A stretch of DNA of 64,000 nucleotides from Anopheles merus. Its lineage: Eukaryota > Arthropoda > Insecta > Diptera > Culicidae. The translations under genes were made by a program, and so were the position numbers. Position 1 is the stretch's first letter. Every line of letters starts with the position of its first letter. The stretch lies in assembly GCF_017562075.2 (NCBI RefSeq), contig NC_054082.1, forward strand, positions 17,368,927-17,432,926, read 5' to 3'. Positions 22,361 through 34,163 of this stretch are shown one piece after another. The notes beneath the pieces are model-generated. The model searched no databases and was not told the origin of the DNA. It saw nothing but the letters and a program-made list of their open reading frames with translations.

Positions 22361-24779
22361 ACGACACTTTCTTTTCACACAGTTTTGTTTGACTGGTTTT
22401 GACTGTTGTTTACTGTCTTGTTTCTATTCGAAAAAAGGTATTCGAAGCACGACGCTCCCCACCCCACCCAAACGCATGCGATCGGGGAATGGCGATCATC
22501 ATTTTCGCACGGTATTGCCACACAGCATGGCAATGAATCATGGTATCATGGTGCACGGCACACGGCAAACTGGTTCGCGTATGTAATGTATAAGCCCCCG
22601 CGTGTGCCCAGCGGGTTTGTAGAAAATGAGCAAACAATATACGTAAGAGGAGGAGGAGGAGGAGGGCGAACGGTGGAGGTCGTTTCCTGATCAACGCAAC
22701 CTCCCTGACTGTCCCCCGCACCCCGCGCAGGAAAACGGAACATCATGTTGTGCTACATTTATACACTAAATAACGCACGAATGCTAATTCCTTACTCTGG
22801 CAGGAGTACACACGCTACCACTTCCTTTTCCGCATCACACGTACATCGGCTCCTAACACTCTGGAACTTCCTTATACACACAACACACACACACACGTGT
22901 ATGTGCAAGTTTGCGCGAATTATTTTCCCTGTACCGCGTCGTGGAAAGAAAGTGATTCCTTATCGTTTGCGGCTTTAATTTTCTACTCTTATTCCTTTCT
23001 CTTCTGTTTTTCACGGCGCGTGTGTGTGTGTTGTGTTTCCTAAAGAACAGGTAGATTAAATAGTTTCTGCTACACGTTTGTAAGGGAACAGTGTGTCAGT
23101 GGCCAGCAAGGGGGGGGGGGATAATATTAAAAAAGGGGAAAAAAACTGTTAGCATTATCGCTAGGATATAGTAGTAATAGCTTTTGTACGGATACAGCGA
23201 AAAGGAGAGAAATAAAAGAGAAAAACGGCGTTTTAAACAGCCACACGTGTAAGTGTATGCGTGTACGCGCGTGTGTATGTGTGTATATAGTATGTACAAT
23301 CAATTGGTAAGTGCGCAGCACGCCTGTATTGGCCCTTCTAATCTAACCCTTCGTGTGGCTCCCTGTGCACCGAAACGAACTGGAAAGAACCGAGTAAATC
23401 TAACCTAAACGTAATGTATCGTGTGTGTGTGTGTGTATATAAACCCCTGTTTTAAACAGTTCTCTACCCTTTTTGACTTGCGCACGCGACTTGACACACG
23501 CTTCACCCTTACTCTCCCTAGCCGGCTTCCTGAAAGCTCGTCGTACACTTGGTAAAACATGCTGCAACGTTCGCAAGAAGCTGCGCTGCTCCCCTAATCA
23601 ATCGCCGTAAAGTGATGGGGCGATAGCTTTAATAAAAACACAAATAAAAACTAAAACCGCTACCTGCTCCTGCTCCTGATCCCTAAATTGACACGAAACT
23701 AAGGGTAAGCTTAAAAGAAAACAAAAATTCGTTTTCTTTTAACGGCTTATATTCCTACCTTCGGGAGGATAAGTTCTTACTCGCATGCACTGACTCAGTT
23801 TGGGTAAAATAATTCTACCTCAATATGCTACAATCAAACGTTTCGGCTGCGGCATAATTTCTTCGACACAAGCCCGGGACAGGAAACATGTTGCATTGCT
23901 GTGTGTGTTGGTTGTATAGTGTGTACAGTACCATTAAGTTGATTGCAAATCATTACATTTACTTCCCGGGGGGTTGGTTTTTGTGCTACCTATTCTCATC
24001 AGTATTTGTTGTATGTTGTGCGCGTTTTAACGCTACCTTTACCGTCGCGTCGTTTGCGAGGAAAGGCGCAAGCTCATGGTGCGCGCTGTATAAACGCTAA
24101 CCAGGGTGGATGAAGGGGAGAGGGGGGAGAAGGGGAGGAAATGGGTCGTGGAGGAGAATGTATTCGATATCGGACGATACTTTATGCGCGACTTCTTATG
24201 CAAAATAATGCATTGCTGTCGCGACATGTGCTACTAACGCAACAGCACGCAGGATACTCCCGTTCCGCGCTGAACTGACTCTTGTCGGCATGACTACGAC
24301 AGGCGCTCGCGCGCTCAAACATACACACGCACACAAAAAACACACACACACACACAGAAACACACAGATATTGCGCTGCTAATCTTCCTGCTGCCGTGCC
24401 GTTTCACATACACACAGCTTCCTGCGATTGCCCACATGGTTCTGCGATCGTTATATGCCACTTAACACTACAACCATTTACACTAGAGTGGGTAACATCA
24501 GCACAAACGCGGGGCCATCTTTTTAACTTATAATTTAGCAAAGTATGTCTCAATATTCACTCGGTGCGACTTAGAGTTTGGTTTTGTTTTGTTTTTTGCC
24601 TTTTGCTTTTTGCCTTGCAGGTTTTCATCAGTACTCTTCCGCCATTGGCTAAGCTGCACGCTGTTAAAGTGTTCGTTTTTGTGTCGCGTGGAACCGTTCG
24701 GAGAGCCGTGCTTGCTGCTGCTGGTAGCTGCGAGATTAGTGGTGTACGAAACGCGACCGAAAAGCTGCCATTCGTTGGC
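22361..24779. other. Intergenic region with 3' UTRs; simple repeats only
   Basis: No gene seen. It contains AGG repeats (22645-22668), short GT/CA runs (23260-23285, 23421-23436, 24320-24356), and a hairpin of TAAAAGAAAAC and GTTTTCTTTTA around 23712-23741. AATAAA at about 23631-23636 is a possible + strand poly(A) signal for ketohexokinase, implying a long 3' UTR; this is unproven. Confidence 0.4.
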
Positions 24780-26599
24780 TTAGCTCAGCATGTACACGCA
24801 CATGACGTTCGTGTAGTTGATCAGCATTAGGATCAGCTGCAGATGCACGTAAGTAGAGGTGATGAAAAACAAATGAATTAGCAAAAACCGCAGCAAATCC
24901 TGGTGCACGGCCGTTGGGGGAATGGTACAGCTTGCCGGCCAGCTGCCGGTACGGTAAAACTCTTCGAGCAGTTTCTCCTTTTCGTAAAATCGATTGTACA
25001 ACCACTGGGTGAGGGATTCGCTGTCGCGCGGAACCTAAGGAAAGGGGGAGAAGGTTGCAAACAAACGATGGTTAGGATGCATAGAGAACCAGACCGGATC
25101 CGGCGCGAGGAAGAATGGGGTTGCATTTACCTCCGAACTATGGTAAAGTTTGTAGAATAGAAACGTCTGGCAGGGATCCCGCATACCGTGCACAATGTTG
25201 GGCAGATCTAGCGGTACGCCTTGCGGGTACGCGATCGTAATGTCTAGTACGTACTCTAAGCAGCCGCCCGATTGCCCGTTCAGCAATGCGTACGAGGCAT
25301 CCTTACAGGTATCTGCAAACAAACCCGAAACGCTCAATGTACCGTTCTCGTTGGGCGGGGGCCAAAAAAAAAATCACCATCACTACTTACCACAGTCATC
25401 GTCATCCTTGTTTATTGCTTTGCTACTGATGATAGTGCTGTTGCTGGCCGATTGTTTAACCGCATCCTGCCCGCCACCGACACTGCCACAGCCGACGAGC
25501 GATGGGTTCGTGGTGGTGGACGAGGACGAACACACGTTCATGTCGTTCGGCGCTCCGAGCATATCCATAATGGCCTTCATAGCACCGACACGCGGCAAGG
25601 TGACATTATTTAATACTGGTAGATTGTTTTTCTCTGCAAATCTGCAAACGTCAAACACAAAAAAACACATGGTCACATCATTGTAAGTTGCTATGGAAAC
25701 AAGACCTGCTATCAGCTGTTCAAGGCAAAACAAAATCAAGTACCTTTGACTAACTTCCTTCCGTTTGCGCAGGAAACCACCCTCGGGAAATAGTACCATC
25801 CACTTCCGCTTCCGCGGCACGTAGCACTGCCGTATGTGGGATTTCAGTTGCTGTAGCGATTTTTCGCGATTATTCTTGCCCTGGCGGGTGTAATGCAAGA
25901 ACGATTACGATTCAGTTACGAGACGAGAGTCACACAAAAAAACAACCAGCTAAGCACACATACCGAGGCAATGAAAAAGTCCTGATGCACCAGGCTGACC
26001 GCACCGAAGTTGGTATACTTAAAGAGCCGATCCATGATCCACATGATGTTCGGCAGGATGCCCTTCTTGGCGTTGAAGGCCGCCATCAGCAGGGGCACAT
26101 CGGAGGTGCTCTGATGGTTCGCCAGCACCAGCGTGCGCTTATCGAAGGCGGTCGTTATATCGTCGCCCATCTCCACCACTACCGATGAAGGCGAAAAGTT
26201 TAGTTAAGTTCACACACACGCACACACACGCACACACGTGCTCGCCCAATCAGCTGACGGGTTGGGATTGTGGCGCGTTAATGACTCACCTTCGTAACCG
26301 GCCGTCCAGGACCACATCGACACGTTGGCCAGCAGCCAGTGGAAGAGTATGCCCTCGATGCGGTAGTAGTACGTTTCGTGGATCTTTCTTAGCGGAAGCA
26401 GCAAAAACATCCATACGAGATAGGTCGGCACGCAGTAGATGTTGTTGGCGACCACCAGAATCGTCCGGAGCACTGCTCGCGGGTACTTGATGATATTTCT
26501 GCAACACACAAAACGTCCCACATGGTCACGTAAGTACGGTGAAACGATCGCACCGGGACTTGACGAAGCACCCACTTACCTTAAGCTATAGCACGGCAT
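24780..26599 (-). CDS. LPGAT1: Acyl-CoA:lysophosphatidylglycerol acyltransferase 1-like (419 aa)
   Basis: Seven exons on the minus strand: 26599-26580, 26498-26290, 26179-25974, 25880-25744, 25641-25391, 25312-25131, 25034-24780. All joins keep phase and total exactly 420 codons with the stop. The protein belongs to the PlsC/AGPAT superfamily: NHQSTSD is the catalytic HX4D motif (His98, Asp103), and FPEGG (176-180) is the acyl-acceptor binding motif. LFKYTNFGAVSLVHQDFF, FLRKRKEVSQ and NNLPVLNNVTLPR match LPGAT1 more closely than AGPAT1/2 or LCLAT1. Hydrophobic segments at the N-terminus (VPTYLVWMFLLLPL) and C-terminus suggest ER membrane anchoring. The likely role is reacylation of lysophospholipids. 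A Ser/Thr/Asn-rich insert of about 45 residues between 25391 and 25560 is mosquito-specific or variable. Substrate preference is inferred from the family. Confidence 0.9.
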
Positions 26600-29464
26600 C
26601 GTGACTCCGGGGCCGGCGATTCTTTCTGTCCGCTGTGTATACACAGTGATTAGGTTCAACAGCACGATGCAATCAGTCAGCGTCTCGCTGCTCCCGCTGC
26701 CGGTGCGGAATGTACGTCCACAACAAGGTCTGGATTTTTCTAGCGTGCGCCGTGTCTTATCAATGGCGCTTTAATTCTACGCGATCTACTATGGCACCGA
26801 TGCCGCTCCCGATGTCCCGCCGCGTACTGTACTCTGTAGTGGGTCGTTTCTTTTCACGCGATTAATCTTCTTCACGCTGAACCAACTAATTTACTGTAGC
26901 TCCATGCTGCGTTATCCACACGCGCGCGCCCGCGTTCCGTGCTCGGCTGAGCTGATGCGCACCGCGCAATGATAATGATGATAATGATGATGGTGTTGTG
27001 GTTAAGCTTTGCATCAGTAGCAGCCAGGTACGGGCGGATGGCCGGTCGGGATTTTGGGCTGCACGTTTGTGGCTTCCAGTTTTCTGCGCCGCTTGCCACT
27101 GCTACAATTGCTGTACGGCCGTTTCAGCTCGTCCACTACCTTAGCACGGGTATGACGACGACGGTTCCATTGAGACGATTTCGAAGCGCTGCAGCAAAAA
27201 GCCTCCTCCAGTGAATACATTGATTTATTGCGCTTTCCTAAAGAACAGGAAACAAAAAGAGGGAGAGAGAGAGGATATTAAAAACCTCTTTCATAGAACC
27301 ATCCCACCCCGTGTCGACCGTTATCTTTGATGCGATGATAGACTACAGTACCACAGTGGTTGGTGGCTGGATTACATGAACCTAGAAAAATGCAAAAATA
27401 ACCCGTCAAAAAACCAAATCCCTCTCGAAAAAAAACCCCCGACCAAGCCTCCTCGCTATGGCAACGGCAGCAACTGGTGTTCAGAAACATTCATGGCCCG
27501 CTTTAACGTTCTCGAAAGTGTACCGATAGCTGTGTAACCCCTCGGCACGATTCCGCGTCAATTCGAATCATCGCACGATAATCCAATGCAGGAAACGATT
27601 CCGACCTTGCGGTCTCGGCTCGCGATCGGAAGACCCGGACCAGCAAAAGTCCAAAAGTCATTCGCCAAATTGATAACCGTGGCACGGTAGAGTGGGGAGG
27701 GGTGAGCGTTGCCATACATAGCGCAGACCCATCCTGTCGCCGAATACGCTGTGCGTCGCATATCAATCACAACATACGGCGCGACACTGAACACAGTTGG
27801 TGAGGTGCAGGAGGTGAATCGGGTGGAGTGGCAAGGTGGTGTGGGGAAGGGTGGGGGGGGAATCTTGCTTCCCGTACTCCACTCACTGATAAGCAAACCT
27901 CACCCCGGCCCCAAGGTTACCAAGGTGTCGATCTTAGATTAGCACACGGTGAGCAATGGCGGGGCCGTACTGATAAAAATGGAACGGGAACTGCAATGAA
28001 TCATGCGGACGCCAAAACATACGACCCGACACACTAATGGTCAGTCGCACACACAAACACTAGCACAACACACAAATCGATCAATAACAAACGAGTACAC
28101 TGGAAGCTGCTGCTGCTGCTGCAATGTGCTCATCAGCATCACTTTATAACCCACTCCTGGTGCGGTTCTCCCTTCTCCCCGCACACGCGTTGACTCAGAC
28201 GCGAGTCGACCACGCCGCTCCTCTTCTTCGCCCTGTCAGTAACGCGACCGGCGTGAGGTGTTAATTAACCCGTCCGACAGAAGAACCCTTGCCGACGACC
28301 TGTATGGGACACCGCCTCTACATTTCGCACTTCAAATCACACCTCGACACACCTGGGCCCGCCTGAGGGGGCTTCCCCGAGCAAGACACTCCGTTTTAAT
28401 GTTTATCGATTTTTCCGATACCCCGTGCACACGTTTCAAGGGGTATCGCGCGCGCGTGTGTGTCGGCCCTTCGTCACCCTCACTTCAACATATGCAACAT
28501 ACGGTTCGGTATCCTTTCTTGTTTGCTGCTTGATGTGCACACTGCAACTCTTTTCTTTTTTTTACCGTCGAGGATTTCACAAATGCACCTACCTCCTTTG
28601 ATTCATCTCGCAAGCACCGGGATCCGCGGCTTCCAGAGGTTTGCACCCGACTGTACAGCAGTGTGTGTAGTTTCTTTTTTCAACATTCGACTCTGACCTT
28701 GGCATCGGCACACACATTGAGCCAGGGCATTGATTAGCTATTTCCTCCTGGCCTTTTGCAACCGGGCCGTGCTTATCCGCTTGAATGGATCAGCTACAGC
28801 GAACCGATCACCTTCGCGATCGTCATCGATCGTTTTAAAATGCTTCCCAAACAAGTAAATTTCCTCTGCCGTGCCGTAAAACCGACCGATGTTTTTGCTT
28901 CGGGTGCAAGTTTTGCGACTATTTTTCTGTCGTCTTTCTTCTTCTTCTTCGCTCCTTCGCTGTTTTCCGACCGTTGACAGCTGCTAATTCTGGCCGTTAA
29001 GTTCTGCCCAGCGCACGCACACTGGGACCAACGCAACGTTTCATTGTTTTGCTTGCCAGTTTTTTTTGTTTTCCGATGGCGTGAAAACTACTCTGCTATC
29101 GATTTTGTGGTTAAACATACTTTTAAGAATGCAAAAACTGCTCGAACACATTTTTACAGCAACCGCGCTTGAATATGCTGCTTGATCTGCAAAATAAAAT
29201 TCAAAATGTGCAATTACGAAAATCCGCGATATCGGAGAACACCGGTGAGGCGAATTCGCCGTTCGTTTTTTCGCCGTAAATCAAACGGTTCATAGTGTAG
29301 TGTTGAATGCTCCGAACTGATATTGGTCAACAGGATTGAAAACGAACGATGTAAATGCTCCACTTTTTGAGCATCGGGAACAATAATTCTACTTCACTAT
29401 CACACAAACAAAGCAATAAGCTGTTATTTCTGAATAGACAAAAATCACACAAACAATTATGATC
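26600..29464. other. About 2.9 kb divergent intergenic region
   Basis: Lies between the start codons of the LPGAT1-like gene (-) and Rpn1 (+). No coding exon is recognisable. It holds ATG/ATT-type trinucleotide runs (26968-26992), CAG repeats (28109-28123), and a GCGCGCGC patch near 28447. It presumably includes both promoters and 5' UTR exons. Confidence 0.4.
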
Positions 29465-29472
29465 TATAAAAG
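29465..29472 (+). promoter_or_regulatory. TATA box (TATAAAAG) upstream of Rpn1
   Basis: A clean TATAAAAG lies 240 bp before the Rpn1 ATG. A CAG|gtacgt donor at 29592 and a TTTTCAG acceptor ending at 29673 suggest a small 5' UTR intron between this promoter and the coding start. Initiation here is inference. Confidence 0.4.
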
Positions 29473-29704
29473 CCGCTGTTCTAAACTAACTCTATTTGCA
29501 GTTCGTTTACTGCTGAACCCGACTCGACTTTCCATCCAATTTGCTAAACGCAGCGCCTTTCTGTCAATCTTTCGCTAACCTCAATTTTGACAGGTACGTG
29601 ATTCAACAAAAATCATCCGCGGAACAAGGGAAGCAGCACCGACCGACACACAATTGTTCAGTGTAATTTTCAGCAAACAACAAGAGACTCAACCCAACGG
29701 TAAC

Positions 29705-32696
29705 ATGTCTACAACGGAGAAAATTGAAGAACCCGTGGTGAAGAGCAAGGGCAAGGAGAAGGAAGACGAAAAGACTGAACTGGTAAGTGCCGTGGCTGGA
29801 GAGGCCGACCGGGTGACTCCAACAAAACAACGCGACCATCATCACCAATCTGCCCCGTCATCCTGTGGTCAATGTTTTGCGCCCGTGGTCTGCAATTTGT
29901 GTTCTCTTTGTCCCATTTCCTTCTAGTCGGACGAAGATAAGCAGCTGCAGGATGAGCTGAACATGCTGGTGGAGCGTCTGCAGGAAGCCGACGTGGAGCT
30001 GTACCGCCCGTCGCTGGAAGCGATGGCAAATTTGATCCGGGCGTCCACCACCTCTATGACGTCCGTGCCGAAGCCGCTCAAGTTTATGCGTCCGCACTAC
30101 GAAGCGATGAAGGAGATCCATAAGAAGATGACGGCCAAGCTGAAGGACGTCAACACGCTGAAGCTGTGCGCGGAAATCATCTCCGTGCTGGCGATGACGA
30201 TGGGCACCGGCAAGGAGTGCCTGGTGTACCGGTTGCTGAGCGACAACAGCACCGAGAGCCTCGGCGAGTGGGGCCACGAGTATGTGCGGCACCTGTCCGG
30301 CGAGATAGCCGCCAACTGGCCGGAATCGACGGACAATCTGTTCAAAAACCGGCTCATCGAGCTAATCCATCAGATCATCCCGTACAACATGGCGCATAAC
30401 GCGGAGGCGGAAGCGTGCGATCTGTTGATGGAGATCGAACGGCTGGACCTGCTGGAGAACTACGTGGACGAGAGTGCGTACCCGCGGGTCTGTCTGTATC
30501 TGCAGAGCTGCGTGCCGTACGTGGCCGAGCCGGAGAACGTGAGTCTGCTCAAGTGTGCGCTGAATCTGTCGCGCAAGTTCAACCAGCACACGCAGGCGAT
30601 GCGGCTGGCCATGATGATCAACGATACGGAGCTGATCAAAGAAATCTTTATGTCGTGCGGCGACAGCGCGGTACAGAAGCAGCTGGCGTTCATGCTTGGC
30701 CGGCAGCAGATTTTCCTCGAGCTGTCGGAGGGAATGAACGACTACGACGATCTGGTCGAGATCATGTCCAATTCCCATCTGAACCACCATTTCCTCAATC
30801 TGGCCCGCGAGCTGGACATTATGGAGCCGAAGACGCCCGAAGACGTGTACAAGTCGCACTTGGACAACTCGCGCGCCCCATTCGGTTCGCAGATCGATTC
30901 GGCCCGCCAGAACCTGGCCGCCAGCTTCGTGAACGGGTTCGTGAATGCCGGCTTCGGGCAGGACAAGCTGCTGATGGAGGACGGCAACAAGTGGCTGTAC
31001 AAGAACAAGGAGCACGGTATGCTGAGTGCGACCGCTTCGCTCGGGCTGATACTGCTGTGGGATGTGGACGGTGGTCTGACCCCAATTGACAAGTATTTGT
31101 ACTCGAACGAGGATTACATCAAGTCGGGCGCACTGCTGGCCTGCGGTATCGTAAACTGTGGCGTACGCAATGAGGTCGATCCGGCGCTGGCCCTGCTGTC
31201 GGACTACGTGCTGCATCAGAACACGACGATGCGCATCGGCGCAATCCTTGGGCTGGGTTTGGCGTACGCTGGCTCGAACCGGTCGGTGGTGCTGGAGCTG
31301 ATTGGCTCGGTGTTCAGCTCGGAGCGTCGCACGGGCTCGAACATGGAGGTGATGGGCATTGCGGCCCTCTCGCTCGGTATGATTGCCGTCGGCTCGTGCA
31401 ACAGCGAGGTGACGGAGGTGCTCCTGCAGATCATTATGGATCGCAGCGAGGCCGATCTGAAGGACACTTACGCTCGCTTCCTGCCACTCGGTCTGGGACT
31501 GGTGTACCTCGGCCGCCAGGAGGCGGTCGAAGCGGTTACGGCTGCGCTCGAGATAGTGGCCGAACCGTTCCGCTCGATGGCCACCACCATGGTGGAAATC
31601 TGCGCATACGCCGGCACGGGCAATGTGCTGAAAATCCAGCAACTGCTCCATCTCTGCTCGGAGCATTACGAACCGTCGGCTTCGTCGAGCGAGGAACCGG
31701 CGTCCAAGAAGTCCGAATCGAAGGACACCAGCAACAAGGAAAAGGAGGACAAGGAAAAGGATCTCTCTGGATGCCAGGCGGTGGCCGTGCTCGGTATTGC
31801 GCTGATTGCGATGGGTGAGGAGATCGGTGCCGAAATGGCATTCCGCTCGTTCGGCAACCTGCTGCGCTACTGTGAGCCGTGCATACGCCGAGCGGTCCCG
31901 CTAGCTCTCGGGCTGATTTCCGTCTCAAACCCGAAGCTGAACATACTGGACACGCTGAGCAAATTTTCGCACGACAGCGATGCCGAGGTAGCGCACAATG
32001 CCATCTTTGCGATGGGTTTGGTCGGAGCTGGAACCAACAACGCGCGTTTGGCGTCGATGCTGCGCCAGCTGGCGCAGTATCACGCCAAAGACCCGAACAA
32101 CCTGTTTATGGTGCGCATCGCCCAGGGATTGACCCATCTGGGCAAGGGTACGTTCACGATCAGCCCATACCACAGCGATCGGCAGCTGATGAGCCCGGTT
32201 GCTGTAGCTGGCCTGATGGCGGCGCTCGTCTCGTTCCTGGATGTGAAGAACAGTAAGTCGAAGAGTTGAATCCAATTTAAGAGATTGCTAATGTGCGTAA
32301 CTCTGACATCATTTCATTTCAGTTATTCTTGGCAAATCGCACTACTTGCTGTACACCCTAACGACCGCCATGCAACCGCGCATGCTAATTACATTCACCG
32401 AAGACTTGAACTCATGTCCCGTCCCAGTCCGTGTAGGAATGGTAGGTAGAGAGGGGCTTATATGGAGTTAACAGCTGAAGATAAAACGTTTCCCGCACTT
32501 ACTTCCGTTACAGGCCGTAGACGTTGTTGGACAGGCGGGTAAGCCCAAAACCATTACCGGCTTCCAGACACACACCACTCCGGTGCTGCTGGCGATGGGC
32601 GAACGTGCCGAACTGGCGACCGAGGAGTACATCTCCTTGACACCGATCATGGAAGGGTTCTGCATTTTGCGAAAAAATCCCAACTATGTCCCGTAA
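29705..32696 (+). CDS. Rpn1: 26S proteasome regulatory subunit Rpn1/PSMD2 (901 aa)
   Basis: Coding exons: 29705-29782, 29927-32252, 32323-32441, 32514-32696; phases agree and the total is 902 codons with stop (human PSMD2 is 908). It is the largest scaffold of the 19S base, binding ubiquitin-like receptor domains and the ATPase ring. The N-terminus is charged (KGKEKEDEK). [14 protein letters not shown] begins the helical region. Proteasome/cyclosome repeats are visible as [38 protein letters not shown] and [12 protein letters not shown], with a second set after a Ser/Lys/Glu-rich linker ([16 protein letters not shown]). The C-terminus [20 protein letters not shown] and ending LRKNPNYVP is typical. 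Position 30-32.7 kb is very GC-rich, as in other highly expressed genes here. It converges on the AN1 zinc-finger gene. Confidence 0.96.
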
Positions 32697-32860
32697 AGAG
32701 CAGCGACGACTAGCAACCGCCGTGTTTCCCTCCCAGCTGTTTTTCGAAACCCCCCCTCAACCTCCCGCTTGTCATCATTGAAGTGTGGTAACCGTATCCT
32801 GTCACGCGATCAGGGGAAGAAATAGTACGCATTCAGTTACAAACGGCCCGCGCGTGTCGA

Positions 32861-32922
32861 TTTATTACTGCTACACAAAAAAAGAAACATTTACTTATAC
32901 ACTTAGGATCGTATTAAATAAA
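32861..32922. terminator. Interleaved poly(A) signals of convergent Rpn1 and AN1 genes
   Basis: AATAAA on the + strand (32917-32922) follows the Rpn1 stop by 220 bp. TTTATT at 32861-32866 is AATAAA on the minus strand, 87 bp beyond the AN1 stop. If both are used, the transcripts overlap tail to tail for roughly 80-120 bp. Confidence 0.5.
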
Positions 32923-32952
32923 GATTTTCGAAACGGTACCACATTATCGTTT

Positions 32953-33498
32953 TTATGGGTTGTTGGTGCGCTTCCGCCCTCTGCTAGAGGAAGCGCCACC
33001 CCTGGTGGAGCTGGCAGTACTTCCGCCCGTTTTGCTGCTCCCCCCGGACGATGGTTTCTGCTTCCGCTCCAGTGACATTTGCTTCAGTTTCTGGGTTAGC
33101 CGCACTTGCGCCTTCTGCTTCTCGTACTGTTCCGCTTTCGCTTTGCCGGTCATGGGGTGCAGAAACAGTTCCCGCTCCTTGCGTTTGACCGCCTCGCCAC
33201 AACCATGAATCTCCGGCAGACTGTGCTTGAAGCAGAACCGATCCTTGCAGAAAGAGCAGTCCGTCCCGACGAGGTTCGTCTTCTGCTTGCAGCCCTTAAA
33301 ATCGCACGTCAGGTCCACGGTCTTCACCGCCTCCAGCACCTTGTCCAGGTTCTTGTCCACCACTTCCGTACGGATCGGTTGCAGCAGTTCGGCCGCTTTG
33401 GTGACAACTTTTGGATCCGTGTTTAAAACCAGGCCGGCGGTGTCTTCAGCATCGTTAACACCGGGCGTTGATTTTGTCAATGGTTTCTGTTGGCTCAT
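32953..33498 (-). CDS. AN1-type zinc finger protein (181 aa)
   Basis: A single-exon frame from the ATG at 33496-33498 to TAA at 32953-32955. The central part has an AN1 zinc finger: CDFKGC, then CSFC, then CFKHSLPEIHGC, giving the Cys/His ladder C-x4-C-x10-C-x2-C-x4-C-x2-H-x5-H-x-C. The C-x4-C opening and HGCGE ending resemble the AN1 finger found at the C-terminus of SMUBP2/IGHMBP2-type proteins rather than ZFAND5-type. An N-terminal helical segment precedes it, and a Lys/Gln-rich helix plus a Gly/Ser/Arg-rich tail (SSSRGRKRTNNP) follows. There is no helicase domain, so it is a stand-alone finger protein. Role unknown; ubiquitin or RNA-related functions are suggested only by family. Confidence 0.85.
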   Translation of the reverse strand: MSQQKPLTKSTPGVNDAEDTAGLVLNTDPKVVTKAAELLQPIRTEVVDKNLDKVLEAVKTVDLTCDFKGCKQKTNLVGTDCSFCKDRFCFKHSLPEIHGCGEAVKRKERELFLHPMTGKAKAEQYEKQKAQVRLTQKLKQMSLERKQKPSSGGSSKTGGSTASSTRGGASSSRGRKRTNNP

Positions 33499-34163
33499 TT
33501 TTGCAACTCACGCAATAGAAGCGTTGGAGGGTTTTTAGAGGGCGCAATGTTGCGCGAGGAAAAGTACGGGAGTTTTGTTGTTATTTATATTTTACCTTGT
33601 CACTTCCAGCTGCTCCACTAAAGGCTCGGCTACACCTTGCTAGTGGTGATTTTTATCAATTGTACAATTCCATACAATAGCATAAGGAATTGCACGATTA
33701 CAATGAAATATTGATAAAAAATAGTGCACGGTTAATTTTTACCCTGCATCTGAGAATCAACGAACGAGACTAAACATTACTTTTCATTTTATTTACGGCT
33801 TGATGCATCGGAATTGAGTTACGTACGTGTAAGCGTAGCTTGATGTTAACTAGCTGTCAAAATTGGTAATCCCAGGAAAAAAAATCGGAATAGAAACGCC
33901 GCACGGACAAGCAGCAACAATTCCTGCCTTCCGCTACAGTTGCCGGTGTAAATTCTGAAAGTTAGCTAGAAAAGTTAATAAATGTACGATAACAAGGATA
34001 ATATAGCAGACAAAACTCAAACTAGCCTTGTGTTTTGTGCCTGTAAGTACTTTTTCACATCGCCCACAACGTTGGCTAGTGGCGGTGCAGTGACTCATCC
34101 CAATACACAATTTTCTGCTACAGCGCAACACTTCGGAGGACCTACTTGATAGTTTGCAAAAGA

